NCBI RefSeq assembly: GCF_052118625.1
Contig: NZ_JBQKGW010000017.1
Span: 1-64,000 of the forward strand
DNA from: Porcincola sp945869225
GTDB taxonomy: Bacteria > Bacillota > Clostridia > Lachnospirales > Lachnospiraceae
DNA: 64,000 bases
Reading direction: 5' to 3'
This document shows, in pieces, positions 42,009 through 50,665 of this stretch. Numbering within the stretch: position 1 is the first letter of the stretch; every line of letters begins with the position of its first letter. A program made the translations under genes and the position numbers. The notes beneath the pieces were generated by a model, which had not been told where the DNA came from, did not search any database, and was given only the letters and a program-made list of their open reading frames with translations.

Positions 42009-42034
42009 CTTTTCGGATAAATTCTGCTTATATT
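42005..42034 (+). promoter_or_regulatory. Promoter of glyA
   Basis: TTGACT (42005-42010) and TATATT (42029-42034) have an 18-base spacer. The -35 overlaps the stop codon of the preceding gene. Confidence 0.55.
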
Positions 42035-42087
42035 TGTAGAAATGCACAAGATGTTGGGTTCAGCCTGTATAAAAAGGAGAGAATGCC

Positions 42088-43326
42088 ATGTATTCGCTTG
42101 ATGAAGTAAGACGAGAAGATCCGGAAGTTGCTTCAGAAATTGAATCCGAGATTGCCAGACAGAACAGCCATATTGAACTGATTGCTTCAGAAAACTGGGT
42201 ATCCCATGCGGTAATGGCAGCGATGGGGAGCCCGCTCACCAACAAGTACGCGGAAGGGTATCCGGGGCACCGGTTCTACGGTGGCTGTGAGTGTGTGGAT
42301 GTCATCGAGAACATTGCCAGGGAAAGAGCAAAGCAGCTGTTTGGCTGCACGTATGCCAATGTCCAGCCTCACTCCGGCGCACAGGCAAACATGGCGGTGG
42401 AGTTTGCCCTTCTGAAGCCGGGCGATACGCTGATGGGCATGAATTTATCAGAAGGAGGACATCTGACGCATGGAAGCCCGGCCAATTTTTCCGGTGCTTA
42501 TTTTCATGTTGTCCCCTATGGAGTCAACGCAGATGGATATATTGATTATGATGAAGTTGAGCGGATCGCGGAGGAGTCGAAACCGAAGCTGATTATTGCG
42601 GGGGCAAGTGCATATCCGAGGATCATTGATTTTCAGCGGTTTGCGGAGATTGCGCATCGTGTCGGCGCCTATCTTATGGTCGACATTGCCCATATAGCTG
42701 GACTGGTTGCAACGGGACTTCATCCAAGTCCGTTCCCGTATGCGGATGTCGTGACAACGACAACACACAAGACGCTTCGCGGTCCGCGCGGCGGACTGAT
42801 TCTGTCCAGTGAGGAGTTTGCGAAGGAGCACAAGCTTAACAAGGCCGTTTTTCCAGGTATCCAGGGAGGCCCTCTGGAGCATGTGATTGCAGCCAAGGCT
42901 GTCTGCTTCAAAGAGGCGCTTCAGCCGGAATTTAAAGTTTATTGCAGCCAGGTGGTGAAGAATGCAAAAGCCCTTGCAGACGGACTGACAAAAAGAGGAA
43001 TCCGCCTTGTTTCCGGGGGAACGGATAACCACCTGATGCTTGTGGATTTGACAAATACAGGGAAGACAGGAAAGGAAGTGGAGACTGCGCTGGATGCAGT
43101 CGGAATTACTGCCAACAAGAACACCATCCCGAATGATCCGCAGTCCCCGTTTATCACATCCGGACTTCGCCTCGGAACGCCTGCAGCGACAACAAGGGGG
43201 CTGAAGGAGGCGGACTTTGATGTTGTAGCAGATGTGATCGCAAAGACAATTCTGGAAGGAGATGCACAGTCGGAAGCATGCAGGAAACTTGTGGAAACGC
43301 TGACAGCCCGGTATCCGCTGAGCTGA
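42088..43326 (+). CDS. glyA: Serine hydroxymethyltransferase
   Basis: GlyA converts serine and tetrahydrofolate to glycine and methylene-tetrahydrofolate, the main one-carbon entry. The 412-residue PLP enzyme has ELIASENWVS, the Schiff-base lysine in TTTHKTLRGPRGG (K228), and EGYPGHRFYGGCE. Length matches the family. AAAAGGAGAGAATGCC precedes the ATG. Nearby fhs and metH use the same folate pool, though other genes lie between. Confidence 0.98.
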   Translation: MYSLDEVRREDPEVASEIESEIARQNSHIELIASENWVSHAVMAAMGSPLTNKYAEGYPGHRFYGGCECVDVIENIARERAKQLFGCTYANVQPHSGAQANMAVEFALLKPGDTLMGMNLSEGGHLTHGSPANFSGAYFHVVPYGVNADGYIDYDEVERIAEESKPKLIIAGASAYPRIIDFQRFAEIAHRVGAYLMVDIAHIAGLVATGLHPSPFPYADVVTTTTHKTLRGPRGGLILSSEEFAKEHKLNKAVFPGIQGGPLEHVIAAKAVCFKEALQPEFKVYCSQVVKNAKALADGLTKRGIRLVSGGTDNHLMLVDLTNTGKTGKEVETALDAVGITANKNTIPNDPQSPFITSGLRLGTPAATTRGLKEADFDVVADVIAKTILEGDAQSEACRKLVETLTARYPLS

Positions 43327-43374
43327 GTAAAGCCGGGGATTTCATATAACAATCCCGGTTGAGGAGTAAGACAG

Positions 43375-44235
43375 TTGTACATGAAAATACTTGACGCAAT
43401 TTGGGACGGAACACTGGACACGCTGAAACTGATTCCGTTCTTGTTTATCACCTACCTGGTAATGGAGTGGGTCGAACATCGGACATCGGATCATACAAAA
43501 ATAGCAATCAGAAAGGCCGGGCGTCTGGGACCGCTTGTGGGAGGCGTTCTGGGAGTGATTCCCCAGTGCGGTTTCTCCGCAGCCGCAGCCAGTCTGTATG
43601 CGGGCAAAGTCATAACCGCGGGAACCCTGATTGCAGTGTTTCTGTCAACATCGGATGAGATGCTTCCGATCCTGCTGTCTGAACGAGCCGGAATAGGTTT
43701 TATCACAAAGGTTCTGATTGTGAAAGCACTCTATGGAGTGATCGCAGGATTTTTGGTGGATTTTCTGTTCAGAAAACTGAATGAGAGAAGAATCGGGGTT
43801 GGCATTCACGGAATCTGTACACAGGAACATTGTCACTGTGAGAAGGGAATCGTCAGATCAGCGCTCAAGCATACTGTAAGCATCACATTCTTCATTCTGC
43901 TGATTTCCATTGCGCTGAATATTCTTCTTACAATCGTAGGAACAGAGAATTTGTCGAACCTGGTTCTGAACCAGCCTGTAATCGGAGAAGTGCTTGCCGG
44001 TCTGATTGGTCTGATACCGAACTGCGCGGCATCAATTGCTCTCACGCAGCTGTATCTGGAGGGAATCATGAGTGCCGGAGCGATGGTCTCAGGGCTGATG
44101 GTCGGAGCGGGCGTCGGACTGCTTGTGCTGTTCCGGACAAACCGTCATACCAGGCAGAATATCCAGCTGACGATCCTTCTCTATATTCTGGGGGTTGCCG
44201 GAGGCCTGATTGTGCAGGGGCTCCGGATATTCTGA
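43375..44235 (+). CDS. ArsP_2-type heavy-metal or arsenic exporter
   Basis: A 286-residue membrane protein of the putative 10-TM heavy-metal exporter family (annotated as arsenic efflux or manganese transport). It has two similar halves: GVIPQCGFSAAAASLY (near residue 60) and GLIPNCAASIALTQLY (near 210), each with one cysteine in I-P-x-C. Both are followed by an AG-rich helix. A Cys/His cluster (CTQEHCHCEKG, about 148-158) lies in the connecting loop and could bind metal. The start is TTG 43375, eight bases after GAGGAG; ATG 43381 is 14 bases away. Substrate is not settled from sequence. Confidence 0.82.
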   Translation: MYMKILDAIWDGTLDTLKLIPFLFITYLVMEWVEHRTSDHTKIAIRKAGRLGPLVGGVLGVIPQCGFSAAAASLYAGKVITAGTLIAVFLSTSDEMLPILLSERAGIGFITKVLIVKALYGVIAGFLVDFLFRKLNERRIGVGIHGICTQEHCHCEKGIVRSALKHTVSITFFILLISIALNILLTIVGTENLSNLVLNQPVIGEVLAGLIGLIPNCAASIALTQLYLEGIMSAGAMVSGLMVGAGVGLLVLFRTNRHTRQNIQLTILLYILGVAGGLIVQGLRIF

Positions 44236-44388
44236 ATGTGGATGATTGCAGGGAGAACAGACGGAACCGGGAATTCAGGGTTTGATTCGGGAAAGAATAT
44301 TCCGGAAATGAACATTCCGGCAGAAAACATTCAGGCAGATATGTCTGGTAGAAGGGACCGCCTCGTGCGCGTCCAGGAGGACAGATAA
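44236..44388 (+). CDS. Doubtful 50-codon ORF with pentapeptide-like repeats
   Basis: An ATG immediately after the stop codon of the exporter gene, in the same frame, opens a 50-codon frame ending TAA at 44386. It includes three 15-base near repeats, AATATTCCGGAAATG, AACATTCCGGCAGAA and AACATTCAGGCAGAT, giving NIPEM-NIPAE-NIQAD. There is no good ribosome site, so it could be read-through, a decayed extension of the exporter, or noncoding. The end overlaps the ribosome site of hslO. Confidence 0.22.
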   Translation: MWMIAGRTDGTGNSGFDSGKNIPEMNIPAENIQADMSGRRDRLVRVQEDR

Positions 44389-44391
44389 CTG

Positions 44392-45270
44392 ATGGATTAC
44401 ATGGTGCGGGCGGTTGCAGCGGATGAGTCAATCCGAGCATTTGCCGCAACGACAAAAGAGACAGCGGAATACGCACGGCAGGCGCACAGGATGACGCCTG
44501 TCTGTACGGCAGCGCTTGGACGGCTGCTCACCGGAGCGGTCATGATGGGCAGTATGATGAAGGAAGACAAGGGTGTTCTGACAATTCAGGTAAAGGGAGA
44601 CGGGCCGATCGGCGCACTCACAGCGACGGCCGATTCGAAGGGTCATGTGAAAGGATATGCGAACCACCCGGGAATCGATCTTCCGCTGAAGGACAACGGT
44701 CATCTGGATGTTGCCGGAGCCGTTGGGGCAGGGACGCTGACTGTCATCCGGGACCTGGGATTGAGAGAGCCGTATGTCGGAACCATCCAGATGCCAAGCG
44801 GTGAAATTGCGGAAGACCTGACCTATTATTTTGCAGAATCAGAGCAGGTACCGAGCTCTGTCGGGCTTGGAGTTCTGGTTGATACGGACCTTAGTGTCAG
44901 GCAGTCTGGCGGTTTTATCATACAGGTGATGCCCCAGGCGGACGGACAAGTCATAGATCAGCTTGAGACAGCACTCAGGTCAATGCCATCGGTCACATCC
45001 ATGCTCTCCGATGGCCTTACACCGGAGATGATTCTCAGCCAGGTGCTGGGAGAGCTTCATGTAAAGATCGAAGAGAAGATGCCAGTATCATTCTCATGTG
45101 ATTGTTCGAAGGACCGTGTCAGGCATGTCCTGTCGACGCTGCAGCTGAGTGATCTTGAGAGTCTGGCTGCAGATGACAAGCCGATCGACATTGCATGCAA
45201 TTTCTGTGGGAAAACCTATCGGTTTGACGCCGATGAACTCAGGAAAATTGTAGAAAGACGAAAGGGCTGA
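44392..45270 (+). CDS. hslO: Redox-regulated chaperone Hsp33
   Basis: Hsp33 is a holdase activated by oxidation. The 292-residue product has an N-terminal domain with RLLTGAVMMGSMMK and a KGYANHP segment, and the C-terminal zinc-binding cysteines in FSCDCSKDR (CxC) and CNFCGKTY (CxxC), the redox switch. AGGAGG lies about nine bases upstream. Length is typical. It sits between the metal exporter and nadE. Confidence 0.96.
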   Translation: MDYMVRAVAADESIRAFAATTKETAEYARQAHRMTPVCTAALGRLLTGAVMMGSMMKEDKGVLTIQVKGDGPIGALTATADSKGHVKGYANHPGIDLPLKDNGHLDVAGAVGAGTLTVIRDLGLREPYVGTIQMPSGEIAEDLTYYFAESEQVPSSVGLGVLVDTDLSVRQSGGFIIQVMPQADGQVIDQLETALRSMPSVTSMLSDGLTPEMILSQVLGELHVKIEEKMPVSFSCDCSKDRVRHVLSTLQLSDLESLAADDKPIDIACNFCGKTYRFDADELRKIVERRKG

Positions 45271-45331
45271 CAAGCCCCTGACTGATGAGCCGGTATCTGG
45301 ATGATGAGGAAACCGGAAGAGGGGATCATTC

Positions 45332-47287
45332 ATGTGGGATGGATTTATCAAGACAGCTGCTGTTACACCAAAGATCCGCGTTGCGGATGTTTCCTATAAT
45401 GCGGAAGAGGTCATACGGCTTTCCAGAGAGGCAGCTGAAGAAGGGGCGAAGATTATCGTTTTTCCAGAACTGGTTCTGACTGCCTACACATGTGGGGATC
45501 TGTTTCTGCAGGCACCATTGATCCGGAAAGCTGGCAGGGCACTTCTTGATGTTGCACACAGGACAGCAGACCTGGAGTCTTTGATTTTTGTCGGGCTGCC
45601 CATCGAGATTTGCGGAAAGCTGTATAATACTGCAGCTGTTCTTCAGAGAGGAAAGATTCTGGGATTTGTTCCGAAGCGGTCGCTCCCCAACTACAATGAA
45701 TACTACGAGGCCAGATGGTTTCACCCTGGCATTGAGACTGTCACGGAAATATCATTTTTCGGGCAGACAGTCCCATTCGGAATGAACCTGCTGTTTCGGT
45801 GTATTCCGGAGGATGAAGAATCACAGGACGCGGAAGCAGAGACACCCGGAGGCCTTGCGGATCTGGTGGTCGGCGCAGAACTCTGTGAGGATTTGTGGAC
45901 GCCTGATCCGCCATGCACCAGAGCTGCGATGGCAGGTGCAAACCTGATTGTGAATTTATCAGCATCGGTTGAGGTGACAGGTAAGAACGTTTACAGAGAA
46001 CAGCTGGTTTCGATGACCTCCGCCAGGCTGATCACAGGTTATATCTATGCCAGCGCGGGAGAGGGAGAATCCTCACAGGATCTCGTTTTTGGCGGGCAGA
46101 GGATGATCTGTGAAAATGGAACAATGCTTGCAAACTCCGGCAGGTTTACGTGCGGGATTACATATGCAGAACTTGATATTGACAGGCTTCTGGCAGAGCG
46201 CAGGAGGATGACGACATACCCTTCGGAGCCATCTGCGGCATACAGGATCGTTCCGTTTACTCTGAGGATGGAAAAGACAGTTCTGACAAGAACATATGAC
46301 AGGAGGCCATTTGTTCCGGACGTGCAGGCTGACAGGGAACGCAGATGTGAGGAGATTCTGACGATCCAGGCATTGGGACTGAAGAAAAGGATAGAACATG
46401 TGCACAGCAGGGCGGCTGTGATCGGAATATCAGGAGGACTTGATTCGACACTGGCTCTGCTCGTAACTGCACGTGCTTTCGACCTGCTTTCGATGGATCA
46501 CAGCGGGATTATTGCTGTCACGATGCCGGCATTCGGAACGACTGACAGGACTTATCACAATGCTGTTGAGATGTCGAAGATCCTTGGCTGTACATTGAAA
46601 GAGATCAATATTAAAGAAGCAGTCCAGATTCATTTTCGGGATATCGGACATGATCCGTCAGTGACGGATGTAACATACGAAAACGGGCAGGCAAGAGAGC
46701 GGACACAGATTCTGATGGACCTTGCCAATCAGTATGGCGGGATGGTGATCGGAACAGGGGATATGTCTGAGCTGGCTTTGGGATGGGCAACCTATAATGG
46801 CGATCATATGTCCATGTACGCTGTCAACTGTTCGGTTCCGAAGACGCTGGTCAGACATCTTGTACATTATGTTGCAGATACCTGCGGAGATAACCGGCTG
46901 AGAGAAACACTTCTGGATGTGCTTGACACGCCTGTGAGCCCTGAGCTGCTTCCGCCTAAAGATGGTGTGATCGCGCAAATCACAGAGGATCTGGTGGGGC
47001 CATATGAGCTGCATGACTTTTTCCTGTACTATGTCCTGCGGTTTGGATTTGATCCGCTGAAAATCTACAGACTGGCGAAGCTTGCGTTCAGAGGAATCTA
47101 TGAGGATGATGTAATTCTGAAGTGGGAGAAGACATTCTACTGGAGATTTTTCTCGCAGCAGTACAAGCGGTCCTGCATTCCGGACGGGCCGAAGGTCGGG
47201 TCCGTTGCACTGTCTCCGAGAGGGGATCTGCGGATGCCGTCGGATGCAGTGGTTTCAGTCTGGAGGGAAAAGCTGGATCTTCTCTGA
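45332..47287 (+). CDS. nadE: Glutamine-dependent NAD synthetase
   Basis: It makes NAD from nicotinate adenine dinucleotide using glutamine-derived ammonia. The 651-residue fusion has an N-terminal nitrilase-type amidase with the Glu-Lys-Cys triad in VFPEL (about E46), KRSLPNY (about K115) and ELCEDLW (about C184), and a C-terminal PP-loop synthetase with ISGGLDSTLAL (about 365-375). GAGGGGATCATTC precedes the ATG. Both halves look intact, so it can use glutamine directly. Confidence 0.97.
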   Translation: MWDGFIKTAAVTPKIRVADVSYNAEEVIRLSREAAEEGAKIIVFPELVLTAYTCGDLFLQAPLIRKAGRALLDVAHRTADLESLIFVGLPIEICGKLYNTAAVLQRGKILGFVPKRSLPNYNEYYEARWFHPGIETVTEISFFGQTVPFGMNLLFRCIPEDEESQDAEAETPGGLADLVVGAELCEDLWTPDPPCTRAAMAGANLIVNLSASVEVTGKNVYREQLVSMTSARLITGYIYASAGEGESSQDLVFGGQRMICENGTMLANSGRFTCGITYAELDIDRLLAERRRMTTYPSEPSAAYRIVPFTLRMEKTVLTRTYDRRPFVPDVQADRERRCEEILTIQALGLKKRIEHVHSRAAVIGISGGLDSTLALLVTARAFDLLSMDHSGIIAVTMPAFGTTDRTYHNAVEMSKILGCTLKEINIKEAVQIHFRDIGHDPSVTDVTYENGQARERTQILMDLANQYGGMVIGTGDMSELALGWATYNGDHMSMYAVNCSVPKTLVRHLVHYVADTCGDNRLRETLLDVLDTPVSPELLPPKDGVIAQITEDLVGPYELHDFFLYYVLRFGFDPLKIYRLAKLAFRGIYEDDVILKWEKTFYWRFFSQQYKRSCIPDGPKVGSVALSPRGDLRMPSDAVVSVWREKLDLL

Positions 47288-47332
47288 GAAAAACAGAAGA
47301 ACGGCAGCAATGGAGGATGAGGGAGGTAGGAC

Positions 47333-49021
47333 ATGACGGTCAGAACGGATATCGAGATTGCTCAGGCTGCTGAAATCAGGCCGATCAGGGAGATTGCAGA
47401 GAAACTTGGCATAGATGAAAAATATCTGGATTTATATGGAGCGTATAAGGCGAAGATCGACAACCGGCTTCTGAAAGATCAGAAAGACAAGCCGGATGGA
47501 AAGCTGATCCTCGTGACAGCCATCACACCGACACCGGCTGGTGAGGGGAAAACGACGACCTCTGTTGGCCTGGCAGATGGGCTTTCCGTGATCGGAAAGA
47601 AGGCCTGTGCAGTTCTCAGGGAACCATCGCTGGGACCGGTATTTGGGCTCAAGGGCGGTGCAGCAGGCGGCGGATACGCGCAGGTTGTTCCGATGGAGGA
47701 TATCAACCTTCATTTCACGGGAGATTTCCATGCGATCGGCGCAGCAAACAATCTGCTCGCGGCCATGATTGATAACTCAATCTATCATGGCAATCCGCTG
47801 AACATAGATCCGAGAAAGATTACCTGGAAAAGATGTGTGGACATGAACGACCGTCAGCTGCGGTTTATTGTTGACGGATTGGGCGGAAAAGCCAATGGAG
47901 TGCCCAGAGAGGATGGATACGATATCACGGTTGCATCGGAGGTGATGGCGGTCCTGTGTCTTTCCTCTGATCTTTCGGACCTGAAAAAAAGACTTTCAAA
48001 ACTGATTATCGGATATACCTATGGGAAGCTTTCGGAACAGAAACCTGTGACGGCGGGCGATCTGCATGCGGAAGGCGCGATGGCGGCGCTTTTAAAGGAC
48101 GCAATCCGCCCCAATCTGGTTCAGACACTGGAACATACACCTGTGATTATCCATGGCGGCCCGTTTGCAAACATTGCACATGGCTGTAATTCTGTGATCG
48201 CGACAAAGATGGGCATGAAACTGGCGGATTACACCGTTACGGAAGCTGGCTTTGGCGCAGACCTGGGAGCTGAGAAGTTCCTGGACATCAAGTGCAGAAA
48301 AGCCGGGATACATCCTGATGCCGTAGTCGTGGTGGCGACGATACGTGCGCTCAAGATGCATGGAGGAAAGGCAAAGGACCAGCTTGGCGAGGAAGATCTC
48401 CAGGCACTGAAGGAAGGGCTTCCGAATCTGCTCCGGCATGTCAGCAATATCCGGGATGTCTTTGGGCTGCCCTGCGTGGTCGCGCTGAATGCATTTCCAA
48501 CAGATACACAAAAAGAGTGGGAGCTGGTTGAAACAGAATGCAGAAAGCGTGGCGTGAATGTCGTTCTGTCTGAGGCGTGGGCCAAGGGCGGGAAAGGCAG
48601 TAAGGGGCTTGCGGAGGAAGTCGTCAGACTGTGTGAAGAGCCGAATCATTTCCGGTATGCCTATGCGCTTGAAGGAACGATTGCAGAGCGGATTGATCAG
48701 ATTGTCCGGACGGTTTACAGAGGAGACGGCGCTTTGCTGAGTGATGCTGCGGTAAAGGAGGCAGTACAGATTGAGAGGATGGGCTTTGGAAATCTTCCCG
48801 TCTGTATGGCAAAGACACAGTATTCATTCTCAGATGACCCGAAGAAACTTGGGGCTCCTGAGCATTTCCGTGTAACAGTCCGCAGCCTCAGGGTGAATGC
48901 CGGTGCAGGTTTTATCGTGGCGCTGACCGGCGACATTATGACGATGCCTGGTCTGCCGACACATCCGGCAGCAGAGAATATTGATGTTGATGAAAACGGA
49001 AAGATCACTGGACTGTTCTGA
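47333..49021 (+). CDS. fhs: Formate-tetrahydrofolate ligase
   Basis: Fhs makes 10-formyl-tetrahydrofolate from formate and ATP, a step of folate one-carbon metabolism and of the Wood-Ljungdahl methyl branch. The 562-residue protein has the P-loop TPAGEGKTTT (about 66-75), LREPSLGPVFG with GGAAGGGYAQVVPM after it, and FTGDFHAI. AGGGAGGTAGGAC precedes the ATG. No CO dehydrogenase or folD is in the window, so acetogenesis cannot be judged. It is directly followed by the hisA-like gene. Confidence 0.98.
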   Translation: MTVRTDIEIAQAAEIRPIREIAEKLGIDEKYLDLYGAYKAKIDNRLLKDQKDKPDGKLILVTAITPTPAGEGKTTTSVGLADGLSVIGKKACAVLREPSLGPVFGLKGGAAGGGYAQVVPMEDINLHFTGDFHAIGAANNLLAAMIDNSIYHGNPLNIDPRKITWKRCVDMNDRQLRFIVDGLGGKANGVPREDGYDITVASEVMAVLCLSSDLSDLKKRLSKLIIGYTYGKLSEQKPVTAGDLHAEGAMAALLKDAIRPNLVQTLEHTPVIIHGGPFANIAHGCNSVIATKMGMKLADYTVTEAGFGADLGAEKFLDIKCRKAGIHPDAVVVVATIRALKMHGGKAKDQLGEEDLQALKEGLPNLLRHVSNIRDVFGLPCVVALNAFPTDTQKEWELVETECRKRGVNVVLSEAWAKGGKGSKGLAEEVVRLCEEPNHFRYAYALEGTIAERIDQIVRTVYRGDGALLSDAAVKEAVQIERMGFGNLPVCMAKTQYSFSDDPKKLGAPEHFRVTVRSLRVNAGAGFIVALTGDIMTMPGLPTHPAAENIDVDENGKITGLF

Positions 49022-49030
49022 GGTAGTGCG

Positions 49031-49834
49031 ATGAGACTTCGTCCCTGTATCGATATCCATAATGGAAAAGTAAAACAGATTGTCGGTGGCTCGCTCAGAG
49101 ACGACGGAAACTGCGCCATCGAGAATTTCGTGGCGGAGAAATCAGCGGCGGATTTTGCGCGTTTTTATCACAAGGACCATCTGAAGGGCGGCCATATCAT
49201 CCTTCTGAATCCAGCCGGGTCGCCATATTATGAGACGAGCAGAAATGCGGCACTCGAGGCGCTTCATGCAGAACCGGGAGACTTCAGTCTTGGAGGAGGG
49301 GTGACTCCGGAGAATGCGTGGGACTATCTGAATGCGGGAGCGTCCCACGTCATTGTGACTTCATACGTTTTTTCGGAAGGGCGGTTTAACCGTCAGCATC
49401 TTGAACAGATGGTTTCAGCGGTAGGGAAAAAACATCTGATTCTGGACTTGTCATGCAGACGAAAGGATGATGGGTTTTATATTGTTACAGATCGGTGGCA
49501 GAAGTGGTCAGATGTGAAGCTGAGTGTTCATGTTCTGAGAAAACTGTCCGAATTCTGCGATGAATTTCTCATCCATGGAGTGGATGCGGAGGGAAGGCAG
49601 AGTGGGCCGCAGCTGGAACTAGTCGATTTGATTGCAGCGGCGTTCACAGGGGAGAAGCAATGGCTTTTTCCGGTTACATATGCAGGCGGGATCGGAAGTT
49701 TTCAGGATCTTGAAGCAGTCCGGAATCATGGGAAAGGCATGGTCGATGTGACGATCGGAAGTGCGCTGGACTTATTCGGGGGCAGAATGGCGTATCGGAG
49801 CATTCTTGAGATGTGCGGAAGGGAAACGAAATAA
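49031..49834 (+). CDS. Eukaryote-type HisA isomerase
   Basis: The 267-residue TIM-barrel protein begins RLRPCIDIHNGKVKQIVGG and has GGGVTPENA and YAGGIGSFQDL with a VDVTIGSALDLFGG end. These fit the plant/fungal HIS6-type of phosphoribosylformimino-AICAR-phosphate isomerase, a histidine biosynthesis step, rather than the usual bacterial HisA. Features I see include the IDIHNGKVKQI start, a shorter barrel with KHLILDLSCRRKDDG, and the HGVDAEGRQSG segment. The gene is away from any his operon, between fhs and metH genes. Function as HisA is inferred by family; no separate bacterial hisA is in the window. Confidence 0.85.
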   Translation: MRLRPCIDIHNGKVKQIVGGSLRDDGNCAIENFVAEKSAADFARFYHKDHLKGGHIILLNPAGSPYYETSRNAALEALHAEPGDFSLGGGVTPENAWDYLNAGASHVIVTSYVFSEGRFNRQHLEQMVSAVGKKHLILDLSCRRKDDGFYIVTDRWQKWSDVKLSVHVLRKLSEFCDEFLIHGVDAEGRQSGPQLELVDLIAAAFTGEKQWLFPVTYAGGIGSFQDLEAVRNHGKGMVDVTIGSALDLFGGRMAYRSILEMCGRETK

Positions 49835-49867
49835 CCGACGCTGTAATTTCAGCGGCCGGAGGGCCTT

Positions 49868-50596
49868 TTGCGAGCAGAGATTTTTCTAGACAACATTAGA
49901 CGAGCAATGAATATGACAGGAAATCCAGAAGAACTGAAGGTCAACAGACAGGAAATTTACAGATATCTTGGGATTCGGAACGGAGAACCGGATCAGGCAA
50001 CACAGGCATTGGTGGAGAGTGTTCTCAAGGAGCTGGCAGATAACGTACAGCTGAGAGAATTTCATCAGATGTTTCCACTGCATGTTCCGCAGGACGAGCT
50101 TCATACGATTGACATGACTTGTTTCCGGACACACAGCCGCAGCCTGGAAAAAAACCTGAGAGGATGCAGCGATATCATTGTGATGGCCGCTACGATAGGG
50201 ACGAAGGTCGATCTGCTGCTGCACAGGTACAGTCTGACAAATGCAAGCCGGGGGGTTGTGATGCAGGCAGCATCGGCGGCCATGATCGAAGCGTGGTGCA
50301 ATCTGGCAAACGATGCCATCAGGACAGAGGCGGCAGGCCGAGGGCTGTATCTCAGACCGCGGTTTTCGCCGGGCTATGGAGATTTCCCGCTTGACAATCA
50401 GCGGGATATTTTTCAAGCTCTTCAGGTTGAAAAGAGGGTCGGAATCGCACTGACTGAGTCTCTGCTGATGATTCCAAGCAAGTCTGTAACAGCTGTGATT
50501 GGGGCGGGAAGAGAGCATTTGCCTTGCGTCAGAGAAGGATGTGAGGTGTGCGGCAAGGTGGACTGTCTCTATCGCAGAAATTCATCAGCCGGATAA
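49868..50596 (+). CDS. Stand-alone methionine synthase activation protein
   Basis: The 242-residue product resembles the C-terminal reactivation domain of MetH, which binds SAM and re-methylates inactivated cobalamin. Seen are EIYRYLGIRNGEPD, the conserved MAATIGTKVDLLLHR, and RPRFSPGYGDFPLDNQ near residue 170 (the family RxSPGYG-type signature). CEVCGKVDC near the end is an extra cysteine-rich tail. The start is TTG 49868 with GGAGGG close upstream; ATG 49907 is an alternative. metH follows, and MetH here lacks this domain, so the two work together. Confidence 0.88.
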   Translation: MRAEIFLDNIRRAMNMTGNPEELKVNRQEIYRYLGIRNGEPDQATQALVESVLKELADNVQLREFHQMFPLHVPQDELHTIDMTCFRTHSRSLEKNLRGCSDIIVMAATIGTKVDLLLHRYSLTNASRGVVMQAASAAMIEAWCNLANDAIRTEAAGRGLYLRPRFSPGYGDFPLDNQRDIFQALQVEKRVGIALTESLLMIPSKSVTAVIGAGREHLPCVREGCEVCGKVDCLYRRNSSAG

Positions 50597-50665
50597 GCAC
50601 ACGGGAGAACGATGAGATCATTTTCAACAGGGGGCTGTCAGCCAGACCCGGGAACAGGAGAACAC

